Counted from the first letter of the stretch, positions 44,887 to 55,982 are shown. The stretch is 64,000 nucleotides of DNA from Gammaproteobacteria bacterium HGW-Gammaproteobacteria-13 (GCA_002840155.1 PGZH01000009.1:124001-188000); one strand, 5' to 3'. Made by a program: numbers and translations. The notes: a model not told the origin generated them from the sequence alone.

Positions 44887-45767
44887 CTGCGCTGCCGGGG
44901 ATTGCCCTGGCGGATTGGCGCCGCGCGGGCCAAGACTTTCGCTTTAACGGCCATGGCATCCGCTATTGGGCGGCCGGGCAGGGCGAGCCGCTGTTGCTGA
45001 TTCACGGCTTCCCCACTGCCAGTTGGGATTGGCACTACCTGTGGGCTGCGTTGGCTGAGCGCTATCAGGTAATTGCCTGCGACATGCTCGGCTTTGGCGA
45101 CTCGGCCAAACCGCGCGGGCATGCCTACAGCCTGCTGGAACAGGCCGATCTGCAACAGGCGCTGCTGGCGCATCTGGGTGAGTCGAGGCCGCTGCATGTA
45201 TTGGCCCATGACTACGGCGACAGCGTGGCGCAAGAGCTGCTGGCACGGCATCAGAACGGGCGCGTAGAACTCGCCAGTTGTGTCTTTCTCAACGGCGGGC
45301 TGTTTCCAGAAACCCACCATCCGGTATTGGTGCAGAAGCTGCTGCTTAGCCCCATTGGTCCGCTGATTGGCCGGTTGTTCAGCCGCCAGAAGCTGGCGCA
45401 GAGTTTTGCCAAAGTGTTCGGCCCACAGACCCAGCCCAGTGAGCGTGAATTGGATGACTTCTGGAGCCTGATCGCCGCCCATAACGGCCCGGCGGTGATG
45501 CACCGCTTGATCCGTTATATGCCCGAGCGCCGCGTCAACCGCGACCGCTGGGTGGCAGCGATGCAGGCCACGGCGGTGCCGATGCGTGTGATCGATGGTG
45601 CTGTTGACCCGATTTCCGGGGCGCATATGGTGGCGCGTTACCGCGAGCTGATCCCCCAGCCGGACACCGTGCTGCTGGAGGGCATTGGTCATTATCCGCA
45701 GACCGAGGCCCCAGCTCAGGTGCTGGCGCATTACCTGCAATTCCGTGAAGGGCTGGAGGCCACATAA
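44883..45767 (+). CDS. Alpha/beta hydrolase (Asp-nucleophile, epoxide hydrolase/dehalogenase-like)
   Basis: ATG 44883 overlaps the aldolase TGA (ATGA). The 294-residue enzyme has the oxyanion segment HGFPTASWDW, nucleophile elbow AHDYGDSVAQ with Asp instead of Ser, a charged pair near DGAVDPIS and His in GIGHYPQTEAP. An aspartate nucleophile points to epoxide hydrolases or haloalkane dehalogenases. The enzyme is probably cytoplasmic. It is the middle gene of a three-gene operon; substrate unknown. Confidence 0.88.
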   Translation: MTALPGIALADWRRAGQDFRFNGHGIRYWAAGQGEPLLLIHGFPTASWDWHYLWAALAERYQVIACDMLGFGDSAKPRGHAYSLLEQADLQQALLAHLGESRPLHVLAHDYGDSVAQELLARHQNGRVELASCVFLNGGLFPETHHPVLVQKLLLSPIGPLIGRLFSRQKLAQSFAKVFGPQTQPSERELDDFWSLIAAHNGPAVMHRLIRYMPERRVNRDRWVAAMQATAVPMRVIDGAVDPISGAHMVARYRELIPQPDTVLLEGIGHYPQTEAPAQVLAHYLQFREGLEAT

Positions 45768-46297
45768 TGCAACGACGTACTGTTCTGAAAGGTGCTGCCC
45801 TCGGTGGTGTGGCGGTTCTGGGGGCCGGGTTCTGGGCATTGCCCAGCGGCGAGGCGCCAGCCGCAGTCAGCCTGGATGCGGCCCAGCAGCTTTTGGCCGG
45901 TTTGGTCGATCAGCCATTACGCAGCCTCAAGGGGTGGAGCCCGGCCGAAGTTTTCAACCATTGCGCGCAGAGCATCGAGTATTCCATCAGCGGTTATCCC
46001 GAACTCAAGCCGGGTTGGTTCCGCAGCAGCGTCGGCCCGCTGGCGTTTAGCGTATTTGCCGCGCGTGGGGCGATGCGCCATCCGCTGAATGAGGCCATTC
46101 CCGGCGCGGCCCCGCTGAATGCGCCAGCCACACAGGCTCAGGCATTGCAGCGTTTGCAACAGGCGTTTGCCGACTTCGCTGCGTATCAGGGCGAGTTGCA
46201 GCCGCATTTTGCCTACGGCGCGCTTAGCCATGCCGATTACGCTCAGGCCCATGTGTTGCATCTGTATAACCACTTGAGCCTGATCCGCCCGGCCTGA
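45767..46297 (+). CDS. DUF1569 protein with Tat-type signal
   Basis: A 176-residue protein whose start overlaps the hydrolase stop (TAATG). The N-terminus MQRRTVLKGAALGGVAVLGAGF has a twin-arginine motif and a hydrophobic stretch, so it is probably exported folded. The rest (LKGWSPAEVFNHCAQSIEYSISGYPE; HVLHLYNHLSLIRPA) matches DUF1569, a DinB-like four-helix family that often binds metals through histidines. Function unknown. Confidence 0.8.
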   Translation: MQRRTVLKGAALGGVAVLGAGFWALPSGEAPAAVSLDAAQQLLAGLVDQPLRSLKGWSPAEVFNHCAQSIEYSISGYPELKPGWFRSSVGPLAFSVFAARGAMRHPLNEAIPGAAPLNAPATQAQALQRLQQAFADFAAYQGELQPHFAYGALSHADYAQAHVLHLYNHLSLIRPA

Positions 46298-46404
46298 CTA
46301 TCCCGCTGCTTTATTGCGCACCATTCAGCGCTGCGCGTAGCTATTGTGACCAGAGCGCGACTGCTGGACACTCGGTGCATTGTTAATCTGCCGAGGAATG
46401 CTGC

Positions 46405-47316
46405 ATGAGCGACGCCATCCGTTTTCAAGATCAGGTTGTAATCGTCACCGGGGCCGGCGGCGGCCTGGGCCGCGCCCATGCGCTGTTGTTCGCCAAACAC
46501 GGTGCCAAGGTGGTGGTGAATGACTTGGGCGGCAGCACCCACGGTGAAGGCGCCAATGCCTCGGCGGCCGATAAGGTGGTTGAGGAAATCCGCGCAGCGG
46601 GCGGCACCGCTGTGGCCAACCACGACTCGGTGACTGACGGTGAGAAGATCGTGCAGTGCGCCCTGGATACCTTTGGCCGCATCGATGTGGTGGTGAATAA
46701 CGCCGGCATCCTGCGCGACAAGACCTTCCACAAGATGGAAGACGCCGACTGGGACCTGGTTTACAAGGTCCACGTCGAGGGCGCCTACAAGGTCACCCGC
46801 GCCGCCTGGCCGCACATGCGCGAACAGGGCTATGGCCGGGTGATTTTCACCGCATCCACGTCGGGCATTTACGGCAACTTCGGTCAGTCCAACTACGGCA
46901 TGGCCAAGCTCGGCCTGTACGGCCTGACCCGCACCCTGGCCCTCGAAGGGCGCAAGAACAACATCCTGGTCAACGCCATCGCACCTACTGGCGGCACGCG
47001 CATGACCGAAGGCCTGATTCCGCCGCAGGTGTTTGAACAGCTCAAACCTGAGCTGGTCAGCCCGCTGGTGGTGTACCTGGCGAGCAACGCCTGCGAAGAA
47101 ACCTCCGGCCTGTTCGAAGTCGGCGGCGGCTGGATGGGCAAAGTGCGTTGGGAGCGCAGCCTGGGTGCTGGCTTCGATCCGCGTGAAGGCTACAGCCCGG
47201 AAGATGTGGCGGCCAACTTCGCGCAGATTTGCGACTTCGAGGGCGCCGCCCATCCGAAGGACAATATCGAAGCGATGAAAGAGATGATGGCCAACCTGCA
47301 GAAGTTCGCCCTCTGA
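46405..47316 (+). CDS. SDR family 3-hydroxyacyl-CoA dehydrogenase (MFE-2-like)
   Basis: A 303-residue short-chain dehydrogenase with NAD-binding TGAGGGLGRAHA and catalytic Ser/Tyr/Lys (S150 area, YGMAK). Sequence resembles the N-terminal dehydrogenase domain of peroxisomal multifunctional enzyme type 2, which oxidises (R)-3-hydroxyacyl-CoA. It probably functions in beta-oxidation or polyhydroxyalkanoate-related metabolism. It is a single gene with a strong terminator after it; the crotonase gene downstream is separate. Confidence 0.9.
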   Translation: MSDAIRFQDQVVIVTGAGGGLGRAHALLFAKHGAKVVVNDLGGSTHGEGANASAADKVVEEIRAAGGTAVANHDSVTDGEKIVQCALDTFGRIDVVVNNAGILRDKTFHKMEDADWDLVYKVHVEGAYKVTRAAWPHMREQGYGRVIFTASTSGIYGNFGQSNYGMAKLGLYGLTRTLALEGRKNNILVNAIAPTGGTRMTEGLIPPQVFEQLKPELVSPLVVYLASNACEETSGLFEVGGGWMGKVRWERSLGAGFDPREGYSPEDVAANFAQICDFEGAAHPKDNIEAMKEMMANLQKFAL

Positions 47317-47380
47317 TTGCGCCACTCTGGCGGGGAGATCGGTCAGCAGGCTGATTTCCACCGCCCAGGGCTTTAAGGTG

Positions 47381-47412
47381 AAGGCCGGCTAAATGCCGGC
47401 CTTCGGCTTTTT
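47381..47412 (+). terminator. Rho-independent terminator after SDR gene
   Basis: AAGGCCGGC pairs with GCCGGCCTT around TAAAT, followed by CGGCTTTTT. It lies 64 bases after the stop codon. Confidence 0.85.
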
Positions 47413-47473
47413 AGGGACGGCAGGTTTGCAACACCTCCAATCGCGCTCGTGGGCCAGGGCACCACACCTATGC

Positions 47474-47552
47474 CGTAGCCCGAATAAGCGCCAGCGCAAT
47501 CCGGGTTTGGTTTCCCGGATTGCGCCGTGTGCCACGGCTTATCCGGGCTACG
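47474..47552. repeat. GTAGCCCG-type intergenic repeat (copy 2)
   Basis: CGTAGCCCGAATAAGC at the left pairs with GCTTATCCGGGCTACG at the right, with CGCAATCCGGG/CCCGGATTGCG inside. Same family as 28792-28899. Confidence 0.8.
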
Positions 47553-47588
47553 ATCGGTGGCTTGGCTGTTTTATATGTAGGAGTTTCC

Positions 47589-48356
47589 ATGAGCGTCATT
47601 ATCGAAAAGAACGGTCCCGTCACCACCCTGATCATCAACCGCGCCGAGGTGCGCAATGCGGTTGATCGGCCGACTGCTGAGGCGCTGGCTGCTGCCTTGC
47701 GTGCCTTTGAAGCGGACGAGCAGGCGCGGGTGGCGGTATTGGCCGGGGCGGGCGGGACTTTCTGCGCTGGCGCTGATCTGGGCGCGGTGGCCGCAGGCGC
47801 TGAGCGCGCCAACCGCCTGGAAACTGAGGGCGACGGGCCGATGGGGCCGAGCCGTATGCAGCTGAGCAAACCGCTGATTGCTGCCATTGAAGGCCACGCG
47901 GTGGCTGGTGGACTGGAGCTGGCGCTGCTTGCCGACCTGCGCGTGGTGGCCGATAACGCCGTGCTGGGGGTGTTCTGCCGACGCTTTGGCGTGCCGCTGA
48001 TCGACGGTGGCACCGTGCGCTTGCCACGGATTATCGGCCAGGGCCGCGCGCTGGATCTGATTCTTACCGGTCGCCCGGTATTGGCCGAGGAGGCGCTAAG
48101 CATGGGCCTGGTCAACCGGGTGGTCGCAGCCGGCAGTGCGTTAGCCGCCGCTCAGCAGTTGGCGCTGGAGATTGCTGGCTTCCCGCAACGCTGCATGCTG
48201 GCTGATCGCGCCAGCGCCTATGCGCAATGGGATCTGCTTTTTGTGCAGGCGCTGGGCAACGAGTTTGCCGGCGGCATGGCGGTAATTGCCAGTGGCGAAA
48301 CCCAGGCCGGTGCGCAGCGTTTTAAGGATGGCACGGGGCGTCACGGCACCTTCTGA
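47589..48356 (+). CDS. Crotonase/enoyl-CoA hydratase family protein
   Basis: ATG 47589 has AGGAG six bases upstream. The 255-residue crotonase fold shows the oxyanion loops (TFCAGADLGAV; EGHAVAGGLELALLADLRV) and the FGVPLIDGGTVRL segment. The typical catalytic Glu pair is partly altered, so the reaction (hydratase, isomerase or hydrolase) cannot be fixed. It follows the SDR gene but a terminator and repeat lie between them, so it is transcribed on its own. Convergent with the enhancer-binding protein gene. Confidence 0.88.
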   Translation: MSVIIEKNGPVTTLIINRAEVRNAVDRPTAEALAAALRAFEADEQARVAVLAGAGGTFCAGADLGAVAAGAERANRLETEGDGPMGPSRMQLSKPLIAAIEGHAVAGGLELALLADLRVVADNAVLGVFCRRFGVPLIDGGTVRLPRIIGQGRALDLILTGRPVLAEEALSMGLVNRVVAAGSALAAAQQLALEIAGFPQRCMLADRASAYAQWDLLFVQALGNEFAGGMAVIASGETQAGAQRFKDGTGRHGTF

Positions 48357-48365
48357 TCAGCGCGT

Positions 48366-49904
<1,539 letters not shown>

Positions 49905-49977
49905 GGAACAGGCGGCCGACTGATTTACAGGTGCGCCAGTATGCCCGGTCTGCGGGGCTTAGTTAACCGAAGGGCGT

Positions 49978-50277
49978 TCAACCGCAGGTCAGGCGAATGA
50001 TTACTTCGCTTTCATCGATATCGATATTCAGGCGCTGCGGGTTGTAATCCATGGTCGCGGCGTCGCCGGGGGCGAGGACGCGCAGGGTTTTGGCATTGGC
50101 CTGCTGCTGCACCTGCTCAACCAACTCGGCGCTGGCGGTTTTCCCGAGCACGCCTTGCAGATTGTCGACCGAACAGTCGCCGTTGATTTCGGCGGTTTGC
50201 TGCGCTGGCGGTTGCGAGCCGCAACCGGCCAGCAAGGCGAGCAGGCTGAGGCTGGCGAGGGCGTGACGAAGAGCCAT
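49978..50277 (-). CDS. I78-family peptidase inhibitor lipoprotein
   Basis: A 99-residue lipoprotein with lipobox LLAGC (Cys19). The mature part has the I78 inhibitor pattern: [17 protein letters not shown], a Thr-rich middle with [14 protein letters not shown], and a closing cysteine (RLTCG) likely bonded to the first. I78 members inhibit serine proteases such as elastase. It is probably exposed in the periplasm or outer membrane. It stands alone upstream of the enhancer-binding gene. Confidence 0.82.
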   Translation of the reverse strand: MALRHALASLSLLALLAGCGSQPPAQQTAEINGDCSVDNLQGVLGKTASAELVEQVQQQANAKTLRVLAPGDAATMDYNPQRLNIDIDESEVIIRLTCG

Positions 50278-50437
50278 GGTCTATTTCCTTGTCTGCATAA
50301 AACTTGGGTCAGCCTAGCAGCCGCATCCGTTGTAGCTCAACGTTGGTCTGGAAAATCAGCCAGGTTGCTGCATCAGCATTTCCGCAAGCGCGGGCAACTT
50401 CCCTACAATTGCGCTTTTCCCCAGAGCAGGAGGTTCT

Positions 50438-51361
50438 GTGCAAGCGGTGATCTCGATTCAACATCTGAGCAAGACCTACGCCAGCGGCCATCCGGCGCTG
50501 CAGGACATCAATCTGGATATTCGCCCCGGCGAAATCTTTGCCTTGCTCGGCCCCAACGGCGCGGGCAAGACCACGTTGATCAGCATTATCTGCGGCATCG
50601 TCAACCCAGGCGGCGGGCGGGTGCTGGTGGGCGGTAAGGACATCATCAAGGACTATCGCGCCTCGCGCTCGCAGATCGGCCTGGTGCCGCAGGAACTGGT
50701 CAGTGACGTGTTCGAAACCGTCTGGGCGACGGTGAAATTCAGCCGTGGCCTGTTCGGCAAGAAGCCCGATCCGGCCTATCTGGAGCAACTGCTCAAGGAC
50801 CTGTCGCTGTGGGAAAAACGCGACGCGAAGATTTTCGAGCTGTCCGGCGGCATGAAGCGCCGGGTGATGATCGCCAAGGCGCTGAGCCACGAGCCGCAGA
50901 TTCTGTTTCTCGACGAGCCCACCGCCGGCGTCGATGTCGAGCTACGCCGCGATATGTGGAACATGGTGCGCCGCCTGCGTGAGCGCGGGGTGACTATTAT
51001 CCTCACCACCCACTACATCGAAGAGGCCGAGGAAATGGCCGATCGCATCGGGGTGATCAGCAAAGGCCGAATCATTCTGGTAGAGGACAAGCAGGCGCTG
51101 ATGCACAAGCTCGGCAAGAAGCAGCTGACCCTGCAGCTGCAACAGCCGTTGGCGAGCATCCCCGCGGAGCTTGCGCGCTACCCGCTGGAGCTGATCGACG
51201 AGGGCCACGCCCTGGTGTTCACCTTCGACACCCAGAGCGAGCACACCGGCATCGCCGAACTGCTCAAGGACCTCGCCCAGCACGGCATCGACTTCAAGGA
51301 TTTGCAGTCCAGCCAGAGTTCATTGGAAGAGATCTTTGTCTCTCTGGTCTCAGGCCGATGA
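50438..51361 (+). CDS. ABC transporter ATP-binding protein (YadG-like)
   Basis: The GTG start has AGGAGG five bases upstream. The 307-residue ATPase has Walker [10 protein letters not shown], signature LSGGMKRR, Walker [10 protein letters not shown] and a switch His in TTHYIEEAE. Sequence over its length resembles E. coli YadG, partner of permease YadH. The permease gene follows but 145 bases away, with a repeat element in the gap. The complex is a predicted exporter whose substrate is unknown. Confidence 0.92.
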   Translation: MQAVISIQHLSKTYASGHPALQDINLDIRPGEIFALLGPNGAGKTTLISIICGIVNPGGGRVLVGGKDIIKDYRASRSQIGLVPQELVSDVFETVWATVKFSRGLFGKKPDPAYLEQLLKDLSLWEKRDAKIFELSGGMKRRVMIAKALSHEPQILFLDEPTAGVDVELRRDMWNMVRRLRERGVTIILTTHYIEEAEEMADRIGVISKGRIILVEDKQALMHKLGKKQLTLQLQQPLASIPAELARYPLELIDEGHALVFTFDTQSEHTGIAELLKDLAQHGIDFKDLQSSQSSLEEIFVSLVSGR

Positions 51362-51365
51362 GCAG

Positions 51366-51490
51366 CTACTGCACTCAACTATGCCGCGTTGAAACCAGGC
51401 TCGGCCTGCTCATGTACAACTCGTACACTCCGCGGCCTCGCCTGGTTTCGCCTTGCCTAGTCTTCGCTCGCGACGCTTCTCAACGACCTG
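51366..51490 (-). repeat. Inverted-repeat element, copy 2 (diverged)
   Basis: Reverse-strand relative of 26713-26852: GCTCATGTACAA, GTACACTCCG, CCTCGCCTG-TTTCGCCTTG and the end TTCTCAACGACCTG are recognisable, although about a fifth of positions differ. It lies between the ABC ATPase stop and the permease start, so it forms part of the operon's intercistronic RNA. Confidence 0.75.
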
Positions 51491-51506
51491 AAACGGAGCC
51501 ACGGTC

Positions 51507-52268
51507 ATGAATTTCTACGCAATCCGTGCCATCTATCTGTTTGAACTGGCGCGCACCTGGCGCACCCTGCTGCAGAGCATCGCCACCCCGGTGATCAGTA
51601 CCTCGCTGTATTTCGTGGTGTTCGGTTCGGCCATCGGTTCGAGCATGACCCAGGTGCAGGGCGTCAGTTACGGCGCGTTTATCGTGCCGGGGCTGATCAT
51701 GCTGGCGCTGCTCACCGAGAGTATTTCCAACGCCTCATTCGGCATCTACATGCCCAAGTATTCGGGGAGCATCTACGAGCTGCTGTCGGCGCCGGTGTCC
51801 TACCTGGAAATCCTGGTTGGCTATGTCGGTGCGGCGGCCACCAAGTCGATCATTCTCGGCCTGGTGATCCTGGTCACGGCGCGGCTGTTTGTCGATTTCG
51901 AGATTCTCCATCCGGTCTGGATGTTGGCGTTTCTGGTGCTGACCGCACTGACCTTCAGCCTGTTCGGCTTCATCATCGGCGTCTGGGCCGATGGCTGGGA
52001 AAAGCTGCAGATCGTGCCGGCGCTGATCGTCACGCCGCTGACCTTCCTCGGCGGCGCGTTTTACTCGATCAGCATGCTGCCGCCGGTGTGGCAGACGGTG
52101 ACCCTGTTCAACCCGGTGGTGTACCTGATCAGCGCCTTCCGCTGGAGCTTCTACGGCGTTTCCGATGTCAATGTGGTACTCAGCCTGGGGATGATTCTCG
52201 GCTTTCTGCTGCTGTGCATCCTGGCCGTGGGCTTTATCTTCAAAACCGGTTATCGGTTGAAAAGCTGA
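51507..52268 (+). CDS. ABC-2 type permease (YadH-like)
   Basis: A 253-residue integral membrane protein with six hydrophobic segments and the ABC-2 permease features [27 protein letters not shown] and [20 protein letters not shown]. It resembles E. coli YadH and pairs with the ATPase at 50438-51361 as an exporter. Usually these genes are tightly coupled; here a 125-bp repeat element separates them. A GTAGCCCG repeat follows downstream. Confidence 0.92.
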   Translation: MNFYAIRAIYLFELARTWRTLLQSIATPVISTSLYFVVFGSAIGSSMTQVQGVSYGAFIVPGLIMLALLTESISNASFGIYMPKYSGSIYELLSAPVSYLEILVGYVGAAATKSIILGLVILVTARLFVDFEILHPVWMLAFLVLTALTFSLFGFIIGVWADGWEKLQIVPALIVTPLTFLGGAFYSISMLPPVWQTVTLFNPVVYLISAFRWSFYGVSDVNVVLSLGMILGFLLLCILAVGFIFKTGYRLKS

Positions 52269-52311
52269 AGCGCGTTTGATGCGCTAGTGTGGGAGCGGTC
52301 TGGTCGTTTGG

Positions 52312-52371
52312 TAGCCCGGATGAAATCCGGGGCCATGCTACCAGTCATCCCCGGATTGCATCCGGGCTACG
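52312..52371. repeat. GTAGCCCGGAT-type intergenic repeat (copy 3)
   Basis: GTAGCCCGGAT and ATCCGGGCTAC form the ends of a 60-base hairpin with an ATCCGGGG/CCCCGGAT inner arm. Third copy of this family in the window. Confidence 0.8.
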
Positions 52372-52395
52372 GTTCAGCCTGTCGCGGGAGGACGA

Positions 52396-53637
52396 GTGGA
52401 CAAGGATCAGCCAACGGAGGTGCAGGCCCAGCTTGCGCAGCTCTACCGCGATGAATCGCGCCGCGTGCTGGCCACTCTGATTCGCTTGCTGGGTGATTTC
52501 GACCTGGCCGAGGAGGCGCTGCACGAAGCCTTTCGCGCGGCCATGGAGCAGTGGCCGCAGAGCGGTGTGCCGGCCAATCCACGGGCCTGGCTGGTGTCGG
52601 CGGGGCGCTTCAAGGCCATCGACAACCTGCGCCGGCAGTGGCGTTTTCAGCCGCTGGATGAACACGTCGAGCTGGCCGATGATGCGCCGCTGGACGAGGG
52701 CGAGCTGCTTGAAGACGACCGCCTGCGCCTGATCTTCACCTGCTGCCACCCGGCCCTGGCCTGCGATGCCCAGGTGGCCCTGACCCTGCGCGAAGTCTGC
52801 GATCTGGGCACCGAGGAAATCGCCCGCGCCTTCCTCACCACGCCCGCCACCCTGGCCCAGCGTATCGTCCGCGCCAAGACGAAGATTCGCGATGCGCGCA
52901 TCCCCTATGAAGTGCCCGGACGCAGCGAGCTGCCCGAGCGCCTGGATGCCGTATTGCGGGTGATCTACCTGGTGTTCAACGAAGGCTATTTCGCCAGCTC
53001 TGGCGATTCGCTGACCCGCGCGCACCTGTCCGATGAGGCCATCCGTCTGGCGCGTCTGCTGCTGGAACTGCTGCCCGAGCCGGAAGTGCAGGGCCTGCTG
53101 GCCTTGATGCTACTGCATGAATCGCGGCGTAGCGCGCGCAGTTCGGCCAGCGGCGAAGTGGTGCTACTGGAGCAGCAGGACCGCAGCCAGTGGGACCGCG
53201 CGCTGATTGCCGAAGGCGACACGCTGGTGCTGCAGGCCCTGCATTCGCGGCGTTTCGGCCCTTACACCCTGCAAGCCGCGATTGCCGCTGTGCATGCCGA
53301 AGCCGCCCACGCCGAGCAGACCGACTGGGCGCAGATCGTCGGGCTCTACGACGCTTTGCTGCGTCTGAATCCATCACCAGTGATTGAGCTTAATCGCGCC
53401 GTGGCGGTGGCGATGCAGCAAGCCCCGGAGGCCGGCCTGGCGCTGATCGACGCGCTGCTGGCCAGCGGCGAACTGGCCGATTACCACCTGGCTCACGCCG
53501 CCAGCGCCGACCTCAATCGCCGCCTGGGCCGCGTGGAACCTGCACGCGATGCTTATCAGCGGGCGCTAGAGCTGGCCCAGCAGGGCGCGGATCGGCAGTT
53601 TCTGCAGATGCGCCTGGACGAGTTGCCGGCCGGCTAA
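52396..53637 (+). CDS. ECF42-type sigma factor with C-terminal extension
   Basis: The GTG start at 52396 has GGGAGG five bases upstream. The 413-residue protein has sigma regions 2 and 4 (residues 1-180; [40 protein letters not shown]) and a long C-terminal TPR-like domain (DUF6596). This is the ECF42 layout, where the extension replaces a separate anti-sigma factor and regulates activity. ECF42 genes normally lie next to DGPF/YciI genes, as at 53772 here. The signal is unknown; the operon probably responds to stress. Confidence 0.9.
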   Translation: MDKDQPTEVQAQLAQLYRDESRRVLATLIRLLGDFDLAEEALHEAFRAAMEQWPQSGVPANPRAWLVSAGRFKAIDNLRRQWRFQPLDEHVELADDAPLDEGELLEDDRLRLIFTCCHPALACDAQVALTLREVCDLGTEEIARAFLTTPATLAQRIVRAKTKIRDARIPYEVPGRSELPERLDAVLRVIYLVFNEGYFASSGDSLTRAHLSDEAIRLARLLLELLPEPEVQGLLALMLLHESRRSARSSASGEVVLLEQQDRSQWDRALIAEGDTLVLQALHSRRFGPYTLQAAIAAVHAEAAHAEQTDWAQIVGLYDALLRLNPSPVIELNRAVAVAMQQAPEAGLALIDALLASGELADYHLAHAASADLNRRLGRVEPARDAYQRALELAQQGADRQFLQMRLDELPAG

Positions 53638-53771
53638 GCCGCCATTCGCCTGGCGGATAAGCGCAGCTTGGCTACCGTTGGTCGGGACTGAAAATATTTT
53701 GCGCAGCGCTGTCGATTCAGCGCCGCGTCATTCGATTAGTCAGTAACCGCGCCACACCACCGGAGAACGCC

Positions 53772-54116
53772 ATGAAATACCTGTGCCTGGTCTACAGCAA
53801 CGAGCATGAGCTGCATAACTCGCCGGACAGTCCGCGTGACGAGGAGTGTTTTGCCTACGCCGAGTCGGTAGCAGAAAGCGGCCGCATGCTCGCCGCCGAA
53901 GCGCTGGAGTCGGTACAGACTGCCACCACGGTGCGCATGCGCGGCGGCAAGCTGTCGATCATCGATGGGCCGTTTGCCGAGACCAAGGAACAGCTGGCTG
54001 GTTTCTATCTGGTGGAAGCCCGCGACCTTAACGAAGCCATCCAGCTGGCCGGGCATATTCCGGCGGCGCGTGTCGGTTGTGTGGAAGTCCGCCCGGTACG
54101 TGAGCTTCAGGTCTAG
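53772..54116 (+). CDS. YciI/DGPF family protein
   Basis: A 114-residue protein of the YCII-like DGPF family, with the conserved DGPFAETKEQL motif in the middle and MKYLCLVYSNE at the start. DGPF proteins are standard neighbours and targets of ECF42 sigma factors; their catalytic role is unknown, though a ferredoxin-like fold with a His/Asp site is known. It follows the sigma gene after 134 bases. Confidence 0.9.
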   Translation: MKYLCLVYSNEHELHNSPDSPRDEECFAYAESVAESGRMLAAEALESVQTATTVRMRGGKLSIIDGPFAETKEQLAGFYLVEARDLNEAIQLAGHIPAARVGCVEVRPVRELQV

Positions 54117-54164
54117 AGCGCACGCTGCCCGCTTTGCTCAATCAACGGAAAAGGAGCACTGCAT

Positions 54165-54950
54165 ATGAGTCGTCCTGAATACCCCAAGATTGCCAGCCGT
54201 GAGCAGTGGCTGATTGCCCGCAAGGCCTTGCTGGCCAAAGAGAAGGCGCTGACCCAGCAGCGTGATGCGCTGAATGTTGAGCGCCGCCAGCTGCCGATGG
54301 TCAAGGTCGAGGCCGATTACCGTTTTCAGGGGCCTGAAGGTGAGCTGGGTCTGGCCGATCTGTTCGCCGGGCGCAGCCAGCTGATTATCTACCACTTCAT
54401 GTACCACATGGACCGCGGCGAGGGCTGCGATGGTTGTTCCTGCGTGGTCGACAATATCGGCCACCAGGCCCACCTGCATGCCCGCGATACCACGCTGGTG
54501 CTGGTTTCCCGCGCGCCACTGGCCGATCTGCAGGCGTTTCAGCGGCGCATGGGCTGGAGCTTGCCCTGGTATTCCTCGCTGGGCAGCGCGTTCAACTACG
54601 ACTACCACGCCACCACCGACGAGCAGGTTGCCCCGGTGGAATACAACTACCGCGACAAGGCCGAGCTAGAACGCCTTGGCCTGAATTACCACGTACAGGG
54701 CGAGCAGCCCGGCGTCAGCGTGTTTTTGCGCGACGGTGTACAGGTCTATCACTGCTATTCCAGTTACGGCCGTGGTCTGGAAATGCTGATGAGCAGCTTC
54801 CATTACCTCGACCTCACGCCCTTTGGTCGTGGCGAGGGCTGGGACGGTATGCCCGATCTGGAGGGCAAGGGCATGCACTGGACCCGCCTGCACGACGAAT
54901 ACCAACAACCGGCAGCTGTGCATGCCTGCTGCGCCTCAACCCAGAAATAA
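54165..54950 (+). CDS. DUF899 thioredoxin-like protein
   Basis: A 261-residue cytoplasmic protein of the DUF899 (thioredoxin-like) family: VEADYRFQGPEGELGLADLFAGRSQL, YHFMYHMDRGEGCDGCSCVVDNI (CxxCxC cysteines) and HCYSSYGRGLEM. Such proteins are common in ECF42/DGPF loci. Redox chemistry is plausible given the cysteine cluster, but function is not established. It lies 48 bases after the YciI-like gene in the same operon. Confidence 0.88.
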   Translation: MSRPEYPKIASREQWLIARKALLAKEKALTQQRDALNVERRQLPMVKVEADYRFQGPEGELGLADLFAGRSQLIIYHFMYHMDRGEGCDGCSCVVDNIGHQAHLHARDTTLVLVSRAPLADLQAFQRRMGWSLPWYSSLGSAFNYDYHATTDEQVAPVEYNYRDKAELERLGLNYHVQGEQPGVSVFLRDGVQVYHCYSSYGRGLEMLMSSFHYLDLTPFGRGEGWDGMPDLEGKGMHWTRLHDEYQQPAAVHACCASTQK

Positions 54951-54967
54951 GCACAAGGAGCACGACC

Positions 54968-55396
54968 ATGAGCAACGCCCAAGCGCAGATTCAACAGCAA
55001 CTGGACTCCTGGTCCGCCGCCTGCCGCAGCAAGGATGTCAGTCAGATCATGCGTCACTATGCCGAGGATGTAGTGGCCTACGACGCCATCGGCCCGCTGC
55101 GGTTTCAGGGCCGCGCGGCCTATCAGGTGCATTGGCAGGCCTGCATGGAAATGTGCAGTGGCCAGGCCATGTTTGAGATCCATCAGCCGAGCTTTCTGCT
55201 CAGTGATGAGCTGGCCGTGGTGCACTACCTGTTCCACTGTGGCGGCAGCGATGACAAAGGTGAAATGCAAAGCAGCTGGATGCGCGTAAGCCAGTGTTTC
55301 CGCTTGCAGGGCGGGCAATGGCTGATCGCCCACGAGCATTTCTCCATGCCATGCGACATGGAAAGCGGAAAAGTTTTGTTTGATTTGCAGCCGTAG
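54968..55396 (+). CDS. SnoaL-like (YybH) polyketide cyclase-fold protein
   Basis: A 142-residue NTF2-fold protein of the SnoaL-like/YybH type (MRHYAEDVVAYDAIGPLRFQGRAAY; SSWMRVSQCFRLQGGQWLIAHEHFS). ATG 54968 has AAGGAG eight bases upstream. It follows the DUF899 gene by 17 bases and is the last gene of the ECF42 cluster. Homologues bind hydrophobic small molecules; the ligand is unknown. Confidence 0.88.
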   Translation: MSNAQAQIQQQLDSWSAACRSKDVSQIMRHYAEDVVAYDAIGPLRFQGRAAYQVHWQACMEMCSGQAMFEIHQPSFLLSDELAVVHYLFHCGGSDDKGEMQSSWMRVSQCFRLQGGQWLIAHEHFSMPCDMESGKVLFDLQP

Positions 55397-55568
55397 TCTT
55401 GTAACTCACGGGGCACAAGGGGTGTAGCGAATTGCAGGAGGGTGCATTGCAGATTTGTGGCTACGACCAACGTCTTAGGGCTTGCCTAAAGGGGGGCTTA
55501 GTGGCGTAGGCTGGAGTTGTCGCCTTGCTTGGCGACGCTTTCGCGAACAGTTGAAGAAGGAAAGCTTT

Positions 55569-55982
55569 ATGCAAATCCAAGTTCACAGCGATAACCACAT
55601 CGAAGGCAGTGCCCGTCTGGTTGAGTGGGTGAGTGCCAGTGTTGCCAGCAAGCTGGAACGCTTCGATGACGAGTTGACCCGCATCGTTGTCCATCTGCAT
55701 GACGACAACGGCGCTAAAGCCGGCGCGCACGACAAACGCTGCCAGATCGAAGCACGGCCAAAGGGCCTGCAACCAATTTCCGTCACCCACAAGGCCGAGT
55801 CACTGGAGCAGGCCATCGACGGCTCCATCGAAAAGCTGCACAACGCCCTTGAGCATCAATTCGGCAAACTGCGCAGCAAGCGCGTCACGCCACTGCACGC
55901 CGACGAGGCCAGCGATATTCCCGGCCAGGACGCACTGCTGCAAGAGGACTTCCTCGCCGAGGAACGCCTGCGCGCCGTCTAG
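55569..55982 (+). CDS. Short HPF/RaiA-like ribosome-associated protein
   Basis: ATG 55569 has AAGGA eight bases upstream. The 137-residue product (MQIQVHSDNHIEGSARLVEWV; HLHDDNGAKAGAHDKRCQIEARP; SLEQAIDGSIEKLHNALEHQFGKLRSKR) matches the S30EA/HPF family. It carries an acidic tail after residue 110 not seen in E. coli HPF (95 residues). It probably binds 70S ribosomes in stationary phase or stress. The housekeeping hpf normally lies at rpoN, so this is an additional paralogue. A terminator follows at 56034. Confidence 0.85.
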   Translation: MQIQVHSDNHIEGSARLVEWVSASVASKLERFDDELTRIVVHLHDDNGAKAGAHDKRCQIEARPKGLQPISVTHKAESLEQAIDGSIEKLHNALEHQFGKLRSKRVTPLHADEASDIPGQDALLQEDFLAEERLRAV

